This document shows, piece after piece, positions 8,746 to 19,758 of a stretch of DNA of 64,000 nt. The stretch lies in the NCBI RefSeq assembly GCF_049065735.1, contig NZ_JBAKHD010000002.1, forward strand, positions 496,001 through 560,000, in the 5' to 3' direction. The stretch comes from Paramesorhizobium sp049065735. Its GTDB lineage: Bacteria > Pseudomonadota > Alphaproteobacteria > Rhizobiales > Rhizobiaceae. Within the stretch, counting starts at the first letter, position 1; every line of letters begins with the position of its first letter. A program made the translations under genes and the position numbers. The notes under the pieces were generated by a model. That model did not search any database, had not been told where the DNA came from, and saw nothing but the letters and a program-made list of their open reading frames with translations.

Positions 8746-9099
8746 GGGCACAGCGCCGCCGCGTCGTCATCCTCGGGCTTGTCTCGAGGATCTGCCGAGG
8801 GTGCACAAAATCGTAAGTCAATAAAGCCCGTAGCGACGGATGGAGACGTTGGCAGATCCTCGGGACAAGCCCGAGGATGACGATCATGAGACCACTCCGC
8901 CATTGATCCGCCAAAATTAATTGACGTTTACGTAAGACATTATATTTCTAACCGATTGAAAATATTGATCACAAAAGAATCGGTTGAGTTCTTTTTCAAA
9001 CAGGCCTATCGACTTGCCCAGCTGCTTGGGACTTTCGGGGAGGCTGCCTCAGGTTTTCCAAGCGTTTCTTGGCACCACAGTTCAGGGAAGAAAACCAGC
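8746..9099. other. intergenic region upstream of mdh with a paired palindromic repeat
   Basis: 354 bases. The first half is filled by a paired family-2 repeat (8764-8884). The rest is AT-richer (around 8915-8965, with ATTAATTGACGTTTACGTAAGAC and TATATTTCTAACCGATTG) and probably carries the mdh promoter; TTGACG followed 17 bases later by a TATATT-like box is a candidate sigma-70 promoter. Confidence 0.5.
8764..8884. repeat. paired palindromic repeat, family 2, copy A
   Basis: CGTCATCCTCGGGCTTGTCTCGAGGATCTGCC and, about 55 bases on, its inverse GGCAGATCCTCGGGACAAGCCCGAGGATGACG. Each half is itself a palindrome (CCTCGGGCTTG...CGAGG) and the two halves face each other, so the whole can fold as one long hairpin. 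Related pairs or halves occur at 16864-17050, 27473-27556, 33139-33172 and 59714-59824. Confidence 0.88.
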
Positions 9100-10062
9100 A
9101 TGGCACGCAACAAGATCGCCCTTATCGGCGCTGGCATGATCGGCGGCACGCTCGCCCATCTGGCCGGGCTCAAGGAACTCGGGGACGTTGTCCTGTTCGA
9201 TATCGCCGAAGGCACGCCGCAGGGCAAGGGCCTCGACATTGCCGAATCCTCGCCGGTCGATGGTTTCGACGCGAAGTTCACGGGTGCGAACGACTATGCA
9301 GCCATCGCGGGCGCGGATGTGGTGATCGTCACCGCCGGCGTGCCGCGCAAGCCGGGCATGAGCCGCGACGACCTTCTGGGCATCAACCTCAAGGTCATGG
9401 AGCAGGTGGGCGCGGGCATCAAGCAATATGCGCCCAACGCATTCGTCATCTGCATCACCAATCCGCTCGACGCCATGGTCTGGGCGCTGCAGAAATTCTC
9501 CGGCCTCCCGCAGAACAAGGTCGTCGGCATGGCGGGCGTGCTCGACTCGGCCCGCTTCCGCTATTTCCTCGCCGAAGAATTCGGCGTGTCGGTGGAAGAC
9601 GTGACGGCCTTCGTGCTCGGCGGTCACGGCGACTCGATGGTGCCGCTGGCGCGCTATTCGACGGTCGCGGGCATTCCGCTGCCGGACCTCGTCAAGATGG
9701 GTTGGACGACACAGCAGAACCTCGACAACATCATCCAGCGCACGCGCGACGGCGGCGCGGAGATCGTCGGCCTGCTGAAGACCGGCTCGGCCTATTATGC
9801 GCCCGCCGCCTCGGCCATCCAGATGGCGGAAGCCTATCTGAAGGACAAGAAGCGCGTGCTTCCGGTCGCCGCGCATCTTTCCGGCCAGTATGGCGTTAGC
9901 GATATGTATGTCGGCGTGCCGGTCGTGATCGGCGCCAACGGCGTGGAACGCATCATCGAGATTTCGCTCGACGCGGACGAGAAGGCGCAGTTCGACAAGT
10001 CGGTCGCGGCGGTCAAGGGCCTCTGCGACGCCTGCGAAACCATCGCGCCGAACTTGAAATAA
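9100..10062 (+). CDS. mdh: malate dehydrogenase
   Basis: LDH-like NAD-dependent malate dehydrogenase, 320 residues, oxidising malate to oxaloacetate. The Rossmann motif GAGMIGG is at residues 10-16, followed by VTAGVPRKPGMSRDDLLGIN, the VICITNPLDAMVW block and the catalytic histidine in VLGGHGDSMVP. The frame is open to 8956, but ATG 9100 begins the family's MARNKIALIGAG start. A hairpin terminator follows, so it is probably transcribed separately from sucCD although adjacent, as in Brucella and Rhizobium. Confidence 0.97.
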   Translation: MARNKIALIGAGMIGGTLAHLAGLKELGDVVLFDIAEGTPQGKGLDIAESSPVDGFDAKFTGANDYAAIAGADVVIVTAGVPRKPGMSRDDLLGINLKVMEQVGAGIKQYAPNAFVICITNPLDAMVWALQKFSGLPQNKVVGMAGVLDSARFRYFLAEEFGVSVEDVTAFVLGGHGDSMVPLARYSTVAGIPLPDLVKMGWTTQQNLDNIIQRTRDGGAEIVGLLKTGSAYYAPAASAIQMAEAYLKDKKRVLPVAAHLSGQYGVSDMYVGVPVVIGANGVERIIEISLDADEKAQFDKSVAAVKGLCDACETIAPNLK

Positions 10063-10069
10063 AAAGTTC

Positions 10070-10101
10070 AACCGAACGTGATTTAGCCATCACGTTCGGT
10101 T
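10070..10101 (+). terminator. hairpin terminator after mdh
   Basis: Perfect 12-bp inverted repeat AACCGAACGTGA / TCACGTTCGGTT with an 8-base loop, seven bases after the mdh stop. There is no long T-run, so efficiency is uncertain. Confidence 0.65.
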
Positions 10102-10138
10102 CACCATCATCTGGATATGTTCCGTGAGTTTTTTGCTC

Positions 10139-10181
10139 GCATGATCTTATCCGAAAAGTCTGCAACTTTTCGGGATCATGC
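10139..10181. repeat. RIME-like palindromic repeat, family 1 copy (best-preserved)
   Basis: GCATGATCTTATCCGAAAAG, TCTGCAA, CTTTTCGGGATCATGC: a near-perfect hairpin of about 16 bp. It ends 40 bases before the sucC start codon and so lies in the expected sucC leader or promoter. Confidence 0.88.
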
Positions 10182-10220
10182 TAAATTCGCGGCTAGCCAT
10201 CCGACAAAGGACATTCCCGC

Positions 10221-11417
<1,197 letters not shown>

Positions 11418-11420
11418 GAT

Positions 11421-12323
<903 letters not shown>

Positions 12324-12520
12324 GGGAGTAAGGGAATAGGGGAATAAGGCAGTAAGGGATTATTAATCTTGCTGCCTGTTGCCTTATCGCCCTAGTCCCT
12401 TTCGAAGTATTGAGAGAGTAAGCAATAGATTAGGCAAGGAAATATTGGCGTCATACTGCCTTATTACCTTGCTTGCTATTCAACTCTAAAGGAGACGGAG
12501 CGGACACTCCGGCAAATATG
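12324..12520 (+). promoter_or_regulatory. sucA leader with tandem octamers and competing inverted repeats
   Basis: The sucD-sucA gap starts with tandem AGTAAGGG/AATAGGGG/AATAAGGC/AGTAAGGG units (12327-12358). AATAAGGCAGTA (12343-12354) has a perfect 12-base partner TACTGCCTTATT at 12454-12465. Part of the same segment can instead pair with TGCCTTAT at 12380-12387, inside a nested stem that also uses TAGGG/CCCTA and AAGGGA/TCCCTT. Mutually exclusive hairpins suggest an attenuator-like leader or a folded repeat; the function is not known. Confidence 0.5.
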
Positions 12521-15500
12521 ATGGCAAGGCAAGAGCAAGCCAACGACGTTTTCGCCCTTACTTCGTTTCTCTATGGCGGCAATGCCGACTATATCGAGAA
12601 ACTCTACGCAAAATATGAGGCGGACCCCGCTTCGGTCGATCCCGAATGGCGCGATTTCTTCGCCACGCTCAAGGACGATGCGAAGGATGTAAGGAAGAAC
12701 GCCGAAGGCGCGTCATGGGCCAAGCCGGACTGGCCGGTCGTCGCCAATGGCGAGCTCGTTTCCGCCCTCGACGGCAATTGGGCGCAAGTCGAGACGCACA
12801 TCACCGACAAGCTTAAGGCGAAGTCGGGTAAGGCTGCGGCCAATGGCGCCGCCGCTCCGGCTCTGACCGAAGCGGAAATCACCAATGCGGCGCGCGATTC
12901 CGTCCGCGCGATCATGATGATCCGCGCCTACCGCATGCGCGGCCATCTGCATGCCAAGCTCGACCCGCTGGGCCTTGCCGAGCCGCCGGAGGATTACAAG
13001 GAACTGGCGCCGGAGACTTATGGTTTCACGCCTGCCGATTACGACCGCAAGATCTTCATCGACAATGTGCTGGGTCTCGAATACGCGACGATCCCGCAAA
13101 TGCTCGAGATCCTCAAGCGCACCTATTGCTCGACCATCGGCGTCGAGTTCATGCATATTTCCGATCCCGCTGAGAAGGCTTGGATTCAGGAGCGCATCGA
13201 AGGGCCGGACAAGGGCATCGCGTTCTCGCCCGAGGGTAAGAAGGCGATCCTGTCTAAGCTGATCGAGGCTGAGGGCTTTGAGCAGTTCCTCGACGTCAAG
13301 TATAAGGGCACCAAGCGCTTCGGTCTCGACGGCGGCGAATCGCTGATCCCGGCGCTGGAGCAGATCGTCAAGCGCGGCGGCCAGATGGGTCTGAAAGAAG
13401 TCGTGCTCGGCATGGCGCATCGCGGCCGTCTCAACGTGCTCTCCCAAGTCATGGCGAAGCCGCACCGCGCGATCTTCCACGAGTTCAAGGGCGGTTCCGC
13501 CGCGCCTGACGATGTGGAAGGCTCGGGCGACGTGAAGTACCATCTGGGCGCTTCCTCCGACCGCGAGTTCGACGGCAACAAGGTTCACCTGTCGCTGACG
13601 GCGAACCCGTCGCATCTTGAAATCGTCAACCCTGTCGTGATGGGCAAGGCCCGCGCCAAGCAGGACCAGCTCGCCGGACGCGGCACACGCGACGAGGTGG
13701 TGCCGCTTTCCGAGCGCGCTAAGGTGATGCCGCTGCTGATCCATGGCGACGCGGCCTTTGCCGGTCAGGGCGTGGTGGCGGAGTGCTTCGGGCTTTCGGG
13801 CCTCAAGGGTTACCGGGTCGGCGGCACGGTCCATGTCATCATCAACAACCAGATCGGTTTCACGACCAATCCGGCCTTCTCGCGCTCCTCGCCCTATCCG
13901 TCGGATGTGGCGAAGATGGTGGAAGCGCCGATTTTCCACGTCAATGGTGACGACCCGGAAGCGGTGGTGTTCGCGGCGAAAGTCGCGACCGAATTCCGCA
14001 TGATCTTCCACAAGCCCGTTGTCATCGACATGTTCTGCTATCGCCGCTTCGGCCATAACGAAGGCGACGAGCCGGCGTTCACGCAGCCCTTGATGTACAA
14101 GGAGATCCGCGCCCACAAGACCGTGGTGCAGGTCTATAGCGACAAGCTCATCGCCGAAGGTCTCATCACTGCCGACGAAGTGGAGAAGATGAAGGCCGAC
14201 TGGCGTGCCAAGCTCGAAAGCGAGTTCGAGGCCGGGCAGAGCTATAAGCCAAACAAGGCCGATTGGCTTGACGGCGCGTGGTCTGGCCTGCGCAAGGCCG
14301 ACAATGAGGACGAGCAGCGCCGCGGCAAGACCGCCGTGCCTGTCAAGACGCTAAAGGAAATCGGCAAGAAGCTGGTGGAAGTGCCCGAAGGCTTCCATGT
14401 CCACCGCACGATCCAGCGCTTCCTCGACAACCGCGCCAAGATGATCGAAACGGGCGAAGGCATCGACTGGGCGACCGCCGAGGCGCTGGCCTTCGGTTCG
14501 CTTGCCATCGAAGGCCATCCGATCCGTCTTTCGGGGCAGGATGTGGAGCGCGGCACCTTCTCGCAGCGCCATTCGGTGCTCTACGATCAGGAGACCGAGC
14601 AGCGCTATATCCCGCTCAACAATCTGCAGAAGGGGCAGGCACTCTACGAGGTCATCAACTCGATGCTCTCGGAAGAGGCGGTGCTGGGCTTCGACTATGG
14701 TTACTCGCTGGCCGAGCCTCAAGGCCTGACGCTCTGGGAAGCGCAGTTCGGCGATTTCGCCAATGGCGCGCAGGTGGTGTTCGACCAGTTCATCTCCTCG
14801 GGCGAGCGCAAATGGCTGCGCATGTCGGGCCTCGTCTGCCTGCTGCCGCATGGCTATGAGGGTCAGGGGCCGGAGCATTCGTCGGCGCGCCTGGAGCGTT
14901 TCCTCCAGCTTTGCGCGGAAGACAACATGCAGGTGGCGAACGTCACGACGCCGGCTAACTACTTCCACATCCTGCGCCGGCAGATGAAACGCGACTTCCG
15001 CAAGCCGCTGATCCTGATGACGCCCAAGTCGCTGCTGCGCCACAAGCGCGCGGTCTCGACGCTGGCCGAGATGTCGGGCGAGAGTGCGTTCCATCGCCTT
15101 CTCTGGGACGATGCGCAATATCTCAAGGACCAGCCGATCAAGCTTGCCAAGGATTCGAAGATCCGCCGCGTAGTCATGTGCTCGGGCAAGGTCTATTACG
15201 ACCTCTACGAGGAACGCGAGAAGCGCGGCATCGACGATGTCTACCTGCTTCGCATCGAGCAGCTCTATCCGTTCCCGGCCAAGGCGCTGATCACGGAGCT
15301 TTCACGCTTCCGCGGCGCGGAGATGGTGTGGTGCCAGGAAGAGCCGAAGAACATGGGCGCCTGGTCGTTCATCGATCCGTATCTGGAATGGGTGCTCGCC
15401 CATATCGACGCCAAGCATCAGCGGGTGCGCTATGCCGGCCGTCCGGCGGCGGCCTCTCCGGCCACGGGCCTGATGTCCAAGCATCTGTCGCAGCTCGAAG

Positions 15501-15529
15501 CGCTTCTGGAAGACGCGCTCGGCTCCTGA
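12521..15529 (+). CDS. sucA: 2-oxoglutarate dehydrogenase E1 component
   Basis: Thiamine-diphosphate-dependent decarboxylase subunit of the 2-oxoglutarate dehydrogenase complex, about 1,002 residues. Visible are the N-terminal FLYGGNADYIEKLYAKYEADP block, EGFEQFLDVKYKGTKRFGLDG, the ThDP-binding GDAAFAGQGVVAECFGLSGL...INNQIGFTTNP region, and a C-terminal transketolase-like domain with QFGDFANGAQVVFDQFISSGE. A TTG at 12473 is in frame, but ATG 12518/12521 (MARQEQANDVFALTS) fits the family, with GGAGACGGAG some 20 bases upstream. sucB follows after 46 bases. Confidence 0.96.
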   Translation: MARQEQANDVFALTSFLYGGNADYIEKLYAKYEADPASVDPEWRDFFATLKDDAKDVRKNAEGASWAKPDWPVVANGELVSALDGNWAQVETHITDKLKAKSGKAAANGAAAPALTEAEITNAARDSVRAIMMIRAYRMRGHLHAKLDPLGLAEPPEDYKELAPETYGFTPADYDRKIFIDNVLGLEYATIPQMLEILKRTYCSTIGVEFMHISDPAEKAWIQERIEGPDKGIAFSPEGKKAILSKLIEAEGFEQFLDVKYKGTKRFGLDGGESLIPALEQIVKRGGQMGLKEVVLGMAHRGRLNVLSQVMAKPHRAIFHEFKGGSAAPDDVEGSGDVKYHLGASSDREFDGNKVHLSLTANPSHLEIVNPVVMGKARAKQDQLAGRGTRDEVVPLSERAKVMPLLIHGDAAFAGQGVVAECFGLSGLKGYRVGGTVHVIINNQIGFTTNPAFSRSSPYPSDVAKMVEAPIFHVNGDDPEAVVFAAKVATEFRMIFHKPVVIDMFCYRRFGHNEGDEPAFTQPLMYKEIRAHKTVVQVYSDKLIAEGLITADEVEKMKADWRAKLESEFEAGQSYKPNKADWLDGAWSGLRKADNEDEQRRGKTAVPVKTLKEIGKKLVEVPEGFHVHRTIQRFLDNRAKMIETGEGIDWATAEALAFGSLAIEGHPIRLSGQDVERGTFSQRHSVLYDQETEQRYIPLNNLQKGQALYEVINSMLSEEAVLGFDYGYSLAEPQGLTLWEAQFGDFANGAQVVFDQFISSGERKWLRMSGLVCLLPHGYEGQGPEHSSARLERFLQLCAEDNMQVANVTTPANYFHILRRQMKRDFRKPLILMTPKSLLRHKRAVSTLAEMSGESAFHRLLWDDAQYLKDQPIKLAKDSKIRRVVMCSGKVYYDLYEEREKRGIDDVYLLRIEQLYPFPAKALITELSRFRGAEMVWCQEEPKNMGAWSFIDPYLEWVLAHIDAKHQRVRYAGRPAAASPATGLMSKHLSQLEALLEDALGS

Positions 15530-15575
15530 AAACCATAAAGCGAAACGACTTACACCGAAACGGAAGAACAAGATC

Positions 15576-16811
15576 ATGGCGACCGAAATCCGCGTTCCCA
15601 CCCTCGGGGAATCCGTCAGTGAGGCAACCATCGGAAAGTGGTTCAAGAAGGCAGGCGACACCGTGAACGCCGACGAGCCGCTGGTCGAGCTCGAAACCGA
15701 CAAGGTCACCGTGGAAGTTCCTGCCCCCGCGGCCGGAACGCTCGGCGAGATCGTGGCCAAGGAAGGCGATACGGTCGAGCCCGGCGCACTCTTGGGAATG
15801 ATCGAGGCCGGCGGCGCCGCTGCTGCTCCGGCTGCGAAGAAGGAAGAGCCGAAGCCCGCGGCGGAAGCGCCGAAGACCTCGGCTCCTGTCTCCGCACCCG
15901 CGCCTTCCGCTTCCGGCCCTGCCATGGCTCCGGCTCCCTCCGCCGCCAAGCTTCTGTCCGAAGCCGGCGTTTCCGCCGACCAGGTGGAAGGCTCGGGCAA
16001 GCGCGGCCAGGTGCTGAAGGGCGATGTGCTGGAAGCGCTCGCCAAGGGCGTCTCGGCACAGGCTCCGGCAGCGCCGCAGGCGGCGCGCCCAGCATCGGCT
16101 CCCGACGATGCGGCGCGCGAGGAGCGGGTGAAGATGACGCGCCTGCGCCAGACCATCGCGCGGCGCCTGAAGGACGCGCAAAACACGGCGGCGATGCTGA
16201 CCACCTTCAACGAGGTGGACATGAAGCCGGTCATGGATCTGCGCAACCGCTACAAGGAGCTTTTCGAGAAGAAGCATGGCGTGAAGCTGGGCTTCATGGG
16301 CTTCTTCACCAAGGCGGTGACCCATGCCCTGAAGGAAATCCCGGCGGTCAATGCCGAGATCGACGGCACCGACATCATCTACAAGAACTATTGCAATATC
16401 GCCGTGGCCGTGGGCACCGACAAGGGCCTGGTGGTTCCGGTGGTGCGCAATGCCGACGAGATGACGATCGCGGAGATCGAAAAGGAAATCGGCCGGCTCG
16501 GCAAGGCCGCGCGCGACGGCCAGCTTTCCGTGGCGGATATGCAGGGCGGCACGTTCACCATCTCGAATGGCGGCGTCTATGGCTCGCTGATGTCGACGCC
16601 GATCCTCAACGCGCCGCAGTCCGGCATTCTCGGCATGCACAAGATCCAGGAGCGTCCGGTGGTTGTCGGCGGGCAGATCGTCATCCGCCCGATGATGTAT
16701 CTGGCGCTATCCTATGATCATCGTATCGTGGACGGCAAGGAAGCCGTAACGTTCCTCGTGCGCGTGAAGGAGACACTGGAGGATCCGGAGCGGCTGGTGC
16801 TGGATTTGTAA
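15576..16811 (+). CDS. sucB: dihydrolipoyllysine succinyltransferase (2-oxoglutarate dehydrogenase E2)
   Basis: 411 residues: one N-terminal lipoyl domain with the lipoylated lysine in ETDKVTVE (Lys43), an Ala/Pro linker, a peripheral subunit-binding domain (AKLLSEAGVSADQVEGSGKRGQ) and a catalytic acyltransferase domain ending SYDHRIVDGKEAV with the catalytic His near 382. It transfers the succinyl group made by SucA to CoA; Lpd reoxidises the lipoyl arm. Two unrelated genes separate it from lpd. Confidence 0.97.
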   Translation: MATEIRVPTLGESVSEATIGKWFKKAGDTVNADEPLVELETDKVTVEVPAPAAGTLGEIVAKEGDTVEPGALLGMIEAGGAAAAPAAKKEEPKPAAEAPKTSAPVSAPAPSASGPAMAPAPSAAKLLSEAGVSADQVEGSGKRGQVLKGDVLEALAKGVSAQAPAAPQAARPASAPDDAAREERVKMTRLRQTIARRLKDAQNTAAMLTTFNEVDMKPVMDLRNRYKELFEKKHGVKLGFMGFFTKAVTHALKEIPAVNAEIDGTDIIYKNYCNIAVAVGTDKGLVVPVVRNADEMTIAEIEKEIGRLGKAARDGQLSVADMQGGTFTISNGGVYGSLMSTPILNAPQSGILGMHKIQERPVVVGGQIVIRPMMYLALSYDHRIVDGKEAVTFLVRVKETLEDPERLVLDL

Positions 16812-16863
16812 GGCCGGCTTATGCTCGATGGAAACGCTCGTTCCTGATCTCACCCTTCTACAG

Positions 16864-17050
16864 TCGTCATCCTCGGGCTTGACCCGAGGATCCACGGCAA
16901 GGTGGCAGGAACGGTGTTGTCATTCGCTACGGGATCGTAAAGACGTCACGTGGTATACCGCGCAGTTCCTGCTTACTGGAACGCGTCGATGCGGTGGAAG
17001 TGTTAGTGCTCCCTTGTCGTGGATCCTCGGGTCAAGCCCGAGGATGACGA
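16864..17050. repeat. paired palindromic repeat, family 2, copy B
   Basis: CGTCATCCTCGGGCTTGACCCGAGGATCCACG facing its inverse GTGGATCCTCGGGTCAAGCCCGAGGATGACG, about 125 bases apart. The halves match perfectly, suggesting recent arrival or selection for pairing. It fills the gap between sucB and the LysE-type gene and ends 20 bases before the latter's start codon. Confidence 0.88.
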
Positions 17051-17069
17051 GGGGAGGGGCGGAGAGACC

Positions 17070-17720
17070 ATGACCCATTACCTCATCGAATTTGCCGGGC
17101 TGATGGCGGTGTGGTCGATCATGATCATCTCACCGGGGGCGGATTTTGCGCTTGTCGTGCGGCAGAGCATCGTGCATGGACGCCGCGCGGCGATCATCAC
17201 CAGCGTCGGCATCGGCTGCTCGATCCTGTTTCATATCAGCTATACGATCCTTGGCCTCGGGCTGATCGTATCGCAATCGCTTCTGCTCTTCTCCGTCCTC
17301 AAATGGGCCGGCGCGGCCTATCTCATCTATCTCGGCATCAAGGCGCTGAGAGAGAAGGACGCAGGGACGCCCGATGTCTCCGCCGATCTCGGCGAGGAAG
17401 CCATCGCTGCGAAGCGGATTTCGGCAACGCGCTGCTTCCTGATGGGGTTCGTCACCAACGCGCTCAATCCCAAGGCGGTGCTGTTCTTCCTGTCGCTGTT
17501 CTCCTCGCTGGTCAGCCATGAAACGCCCATCGCCATTCAGGGCGTCTACGGGCTCATCATGGCGACGACGCTGATCGCCTGGTTCGTCGGTGTGTCCACC
17601 TTCTTCACGCTCGCCGCGGTGCGCGAGCGCTTTACCGCCTGGGGCCGGTGGTTCAACCGCGTGACCGGCTTGGTCTTTATAGGCCTCGGTATCCGGCTCG
17701 CCGCGCAGCAGGCGAATTGA
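17070..17720 (+). CDS. LysE/RhtB-family amino-acid exporter
   Basis: A 216-residue membrane protein with about six hydrophobic helices and the family signature SPGADFALVVRQSIVHGRRA near the N-terminus, followed by LKWAGAAYLIYLGIKALRE and GFVTNALNPKAVLFFLSLF. LysE/RhtB proteins export basic or neutral amino acids; the substrate cannot be read from sequence. ATG 17070 is chosen because a GGAGAGACC ribosome-binding site precedes it and the first helix starts there. The longer frame runs into a repeat. Confidence 0.9.
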   Translation: MTHYLIEFAGLMAVWSIMIISPGADFALVVRQSIVHGRRAAIITSVGIGCSILFHISYTILGLGLIVSQSLLLFSVLKWAGAAYLIYLGIKALREKDAGTPDVSADLGEEAIAAKRISATRCFLMGFVTNALNPKAVLFFLSLFSSLVSHETPIAIQGVYGLIMATTLIAWFVGVSTFFTLAAVRERFTAWGRWFNRVTGLVFIGLGIRLAAQQAN

Positions 17721-17735
17721 ACGGGAGGCGGAAGG

Positions 17736-18275
17736 ATGGGCGTGATCCGAAAAATCGCGGTGATGGCAATGGCCGGCGCGAGCTTGTCCGCGCCGCTTTC
17801 CGCCTATGCCGCCTGCACGCAGGACCGCGCTGTCTATAGCGACCGCGACGACCATTATGTGCTGGCCTTCAAGCCCGCGCCGAAAGACGCGCCTGTCACC
17901 ACCTCCAACGAATTCACCATCACGCAGAAGGACGGCGCGGCGGACGGCCGGAAAAGCGCCTTCAAGCTTGACGGCGTGGTGATGTGGACCGATGGCGTGG
18001 CGCGGCCGAGCGGCATGATCATGTATAATTGCCCCACCGGCGATGTGACGGGCGATGAGATCGAGGCCTGCACCCTGTGGCAGGGCGTCATCTATGCGCT
18101 GAAGGAGGGGGCGGAGGCTGATCTCTTGCCAAAGGCGGATGAACCGGCGGCGCAGGCGCTGCTGTTCCCCGATCTTGTCGGCGCGCTCGATTCGTTCGAT
18201 TTCGGCGCGGCCAAGCCGGCCCAGCCGCTATCTTGGGAAGTTTTTCGTTTCAAGGAATGCGCGCCTGCTGAGTAA
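17736..18275 (+). CDS. secreted protein of unknown function
   Basis: 179 residues with a clear Sec signal peptide (MGVIRKIAVMAMAGASLSAP, cleavage probably after AYA, about residue 26) and an exported domain with four cysteines (ACTQDRA, YNCPTG, EACTLW, KECAPAE), compatible with two disulfides in the periplasm. I do not recognise a named family. It starts 15 bases after the exporter gene and ends 23 bases before lpd, so it is probably co-transcribed with both. Confidence 0.8.
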   Translation: MGVIRKIAVMAMAGASLSAPLSAYAACTQDRAVYSDRDDHYVLAFKPAPKDAPVTTSNEFTITQKDGAADGRKSAFKLDGVVMWTDGVARPSGMIMYNCPTGDVTGDEIEACTLWQGVIYALKEGAEADLLPKADEPAAQALLFPDLVGALDSFDFGAAKPAQPLSWEVFRFKECAPAE

Positions 18276-18298
18276 AGGGCGCAAGAAAGGATAGCTCA

Positions 18299-19702
18299 AT
18301 GTCTTACGATGTCGTCGTCATCGGAACGGGACCCGGAGGTTATGTCGCGGCCATCAAGGCGGCGCAGCTTGGTCTGAAGGTCGCGGTCGTGGAAAAGCGC
18401 AAGACCTTCGGCGGCACCTGCCTCAATATCGGCTGCATCCCCTCCAAGGCGCTGCTCCACGCCTCGGAAGTCTTTGCCGAGGCGGGCCACTCCTTCGATG
18501 CGCTGGGTGTCGAGGTTTCGCCAAAGCTGAACCTTGCGAAGATGCTGGCGCATAAGGACGCTACGGTGAAGGCCAATGTCAACGGCGTCGAGTTCCTGTT
18601 CAAGAAGAATAAGATCGACACCTTCATCGGCACCGGCAAAGTGGTCGCGCCGGGCAAGGTCTCGGTGACGGCGGAAGACGGCTCCGTGCAGGAGATCGAG
18701 ACGAAGAACATCATCATCGCCACCGGCTCCGACGTTGCCGGCATTCCAGGCGTGGATGTCGCCTTCGATGAGAAGGTGATCGTCTCCTCCACCGGCGCGC
18801 TTTCCTTCGACAAGGTGCCCGGCCGTCTCGTCGTGGTCGGCGGCGGCGTCATCGGGCTGGAGCTCGGCTCGGTCTGGGCGCGTCTCGGCGCAAAAGTCAC
18901 GGTGGTCGAATATCTCGACAAGATCCTCGGCTCCATGGACGGCGAGGTGTCGCGTCAGTTCCAGCGCCTGCTGGAGAAGCAGGGCATCGAATTCAAGCTC
19001 GGTGCAAAGGTGACCGGCGTCGAGAAGCTCAAGAAGGGCGCGAAGGTTACGTTCGAGCCGGTCAAGGGCGGCGATGCCGAGATCATCGAGGCGGATGCGG
19101 TGCTGGTGGCGACCGGGCGCAAGCCTTACACCGAAGGGCTGGATCTCGAAGCGGCCGGCGTTACGCTCGATGAACGCGGCCGTGTGGCGATCGACGATCA
19201 CTGGCGCACCAATGTGCCTGGCATCTATGCCATCGGCGACGTGGTGAAAGGCCCGATGCTGGCGCACAAGGCGGAAGACGAAGGTGTTGCCGTGGCGGAG
19301 ATCATCGCCGGCCAGGCCGGTCATGTGAATTACGACGTCATCCCCAGCGTCGTCTATACCCAGCCGGAAGTGGCTACCGTCGGCAAGACCGAGGAAGAGC
19401 TGAAGGCCGCCGGCATCGACTATAAGGTCGGCAAGTTCCCCTTCACCGCCAACGGCCGCGCCCGCGCCATGCTGCACACGGATGGCTTCGTTAAGATCCT
19501 CGCCGACAAGGCGACGGACAAGGTGCTCGGCGCGCATATTCTGGGGTTCGGCGCCGGCGAAATGATCCATGAACTCGCCGTGCTGATGGAATTCGGCGGC
19601 TCGTCGGAGGACCTTGCCCGCACCTGCCACGCGCATCCGACCATGTCGGAAGCCGTGCGCGAAGCGGCCCTCGCGACCTTCTTCAAGCCTATTCATATTT
19701 AA
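18299..19702 (+). CDS. lpdA: dihydrolipoyl dehydrogenase (E3)
   Basis: 467-residue FAD/NAD disulfide oxidoreductase that reoxidises dihydrolipoyl groups. FAD motif GTGPGGYVAAIKAAQLG, redox-active pair CLNIGC (Cys41, Cys46), NAD-binding VVGGGVIGLELGSVW and the C-terminal catalytic HAHPTMSEAV are all present. Position after sucAB assigns it to the 2-oxoglutarate dehydrogenase complex, although it may be shared with other dehydrogenases. A strong two-way terminator follows. Confidence 0.97.
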   Translation: MSYDVVVIGTGPGGYVAAIKAAQLGLKVAVVEKRKTFGGTCLNIGCIPSKALLHASEVFAEAGHSFDALGVEVSPKLNLAKMLAHKDATVKANVNGVEFLFKKNKIDTFIGTGKVVAPGKVSVTAEDGSVQEIETKNIIIATGSDVAGIPGVDVAFDEKVIVSSTGALSFDKVPGRLVVVGGGVIGLELGSVWARLGAKVTVVEYLDKILGSMDGEVSRQFQRLLEKQGIEFKLGAKVTGVEKLKKGAKVTFEPVKGGDAEIIEADAVLVATGRKPYTEGLDLEAAGVTLDERGRVAIDDHWRTNVPGIYAIGDVVKGPMLAHKAEDEGVAVAEIIAGQAGHVNYDVIPSVVYTQPEVATVGKTEEELKAAGIDYKVGKFPFTANGRARAMLHTDGFVKILADKATDKVLGAHILGFGAGEMIHELAVLMEFGGSSEDLARTCHAHPTMSEAVREAALATFFKPIHI

Positions 19703-19722
19703 GGCTTTGGCCTTATTGACCA

Positions 19723-19758
19723 AAATCAAAAGCCCGGAGCGATCCGGGCTTTTGATTT
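19723..19758. terminator. bidirectional terminator between lpdA and the convergent small gene
   Basis: Perfect 16-bp inverted repeat AAATCAAAAGCCCGGA / TCCGGGCTTTTGATTT with a 4-base loop; A- and T-rich ends serve both strands. It overlaps the last bases of the convergent minus-strand gene. Confidence 0.88.

Noticed and set aside
12473..12520. TTG start for sucA at 12473
   Set aside because: It adds 16 residues absent from the family, lies next to the inverted-repeat leader, and lacks a ribosome-binding site.
12713..14116. 467-codon minus-strand frame opposite sucA, and similar frames opposite sucB, lpdA, ftsK and xth
   Set aside because: Long antisense frames are common in GC-rich coding DNA; none has a ribosome-binding site or recognisable domain.
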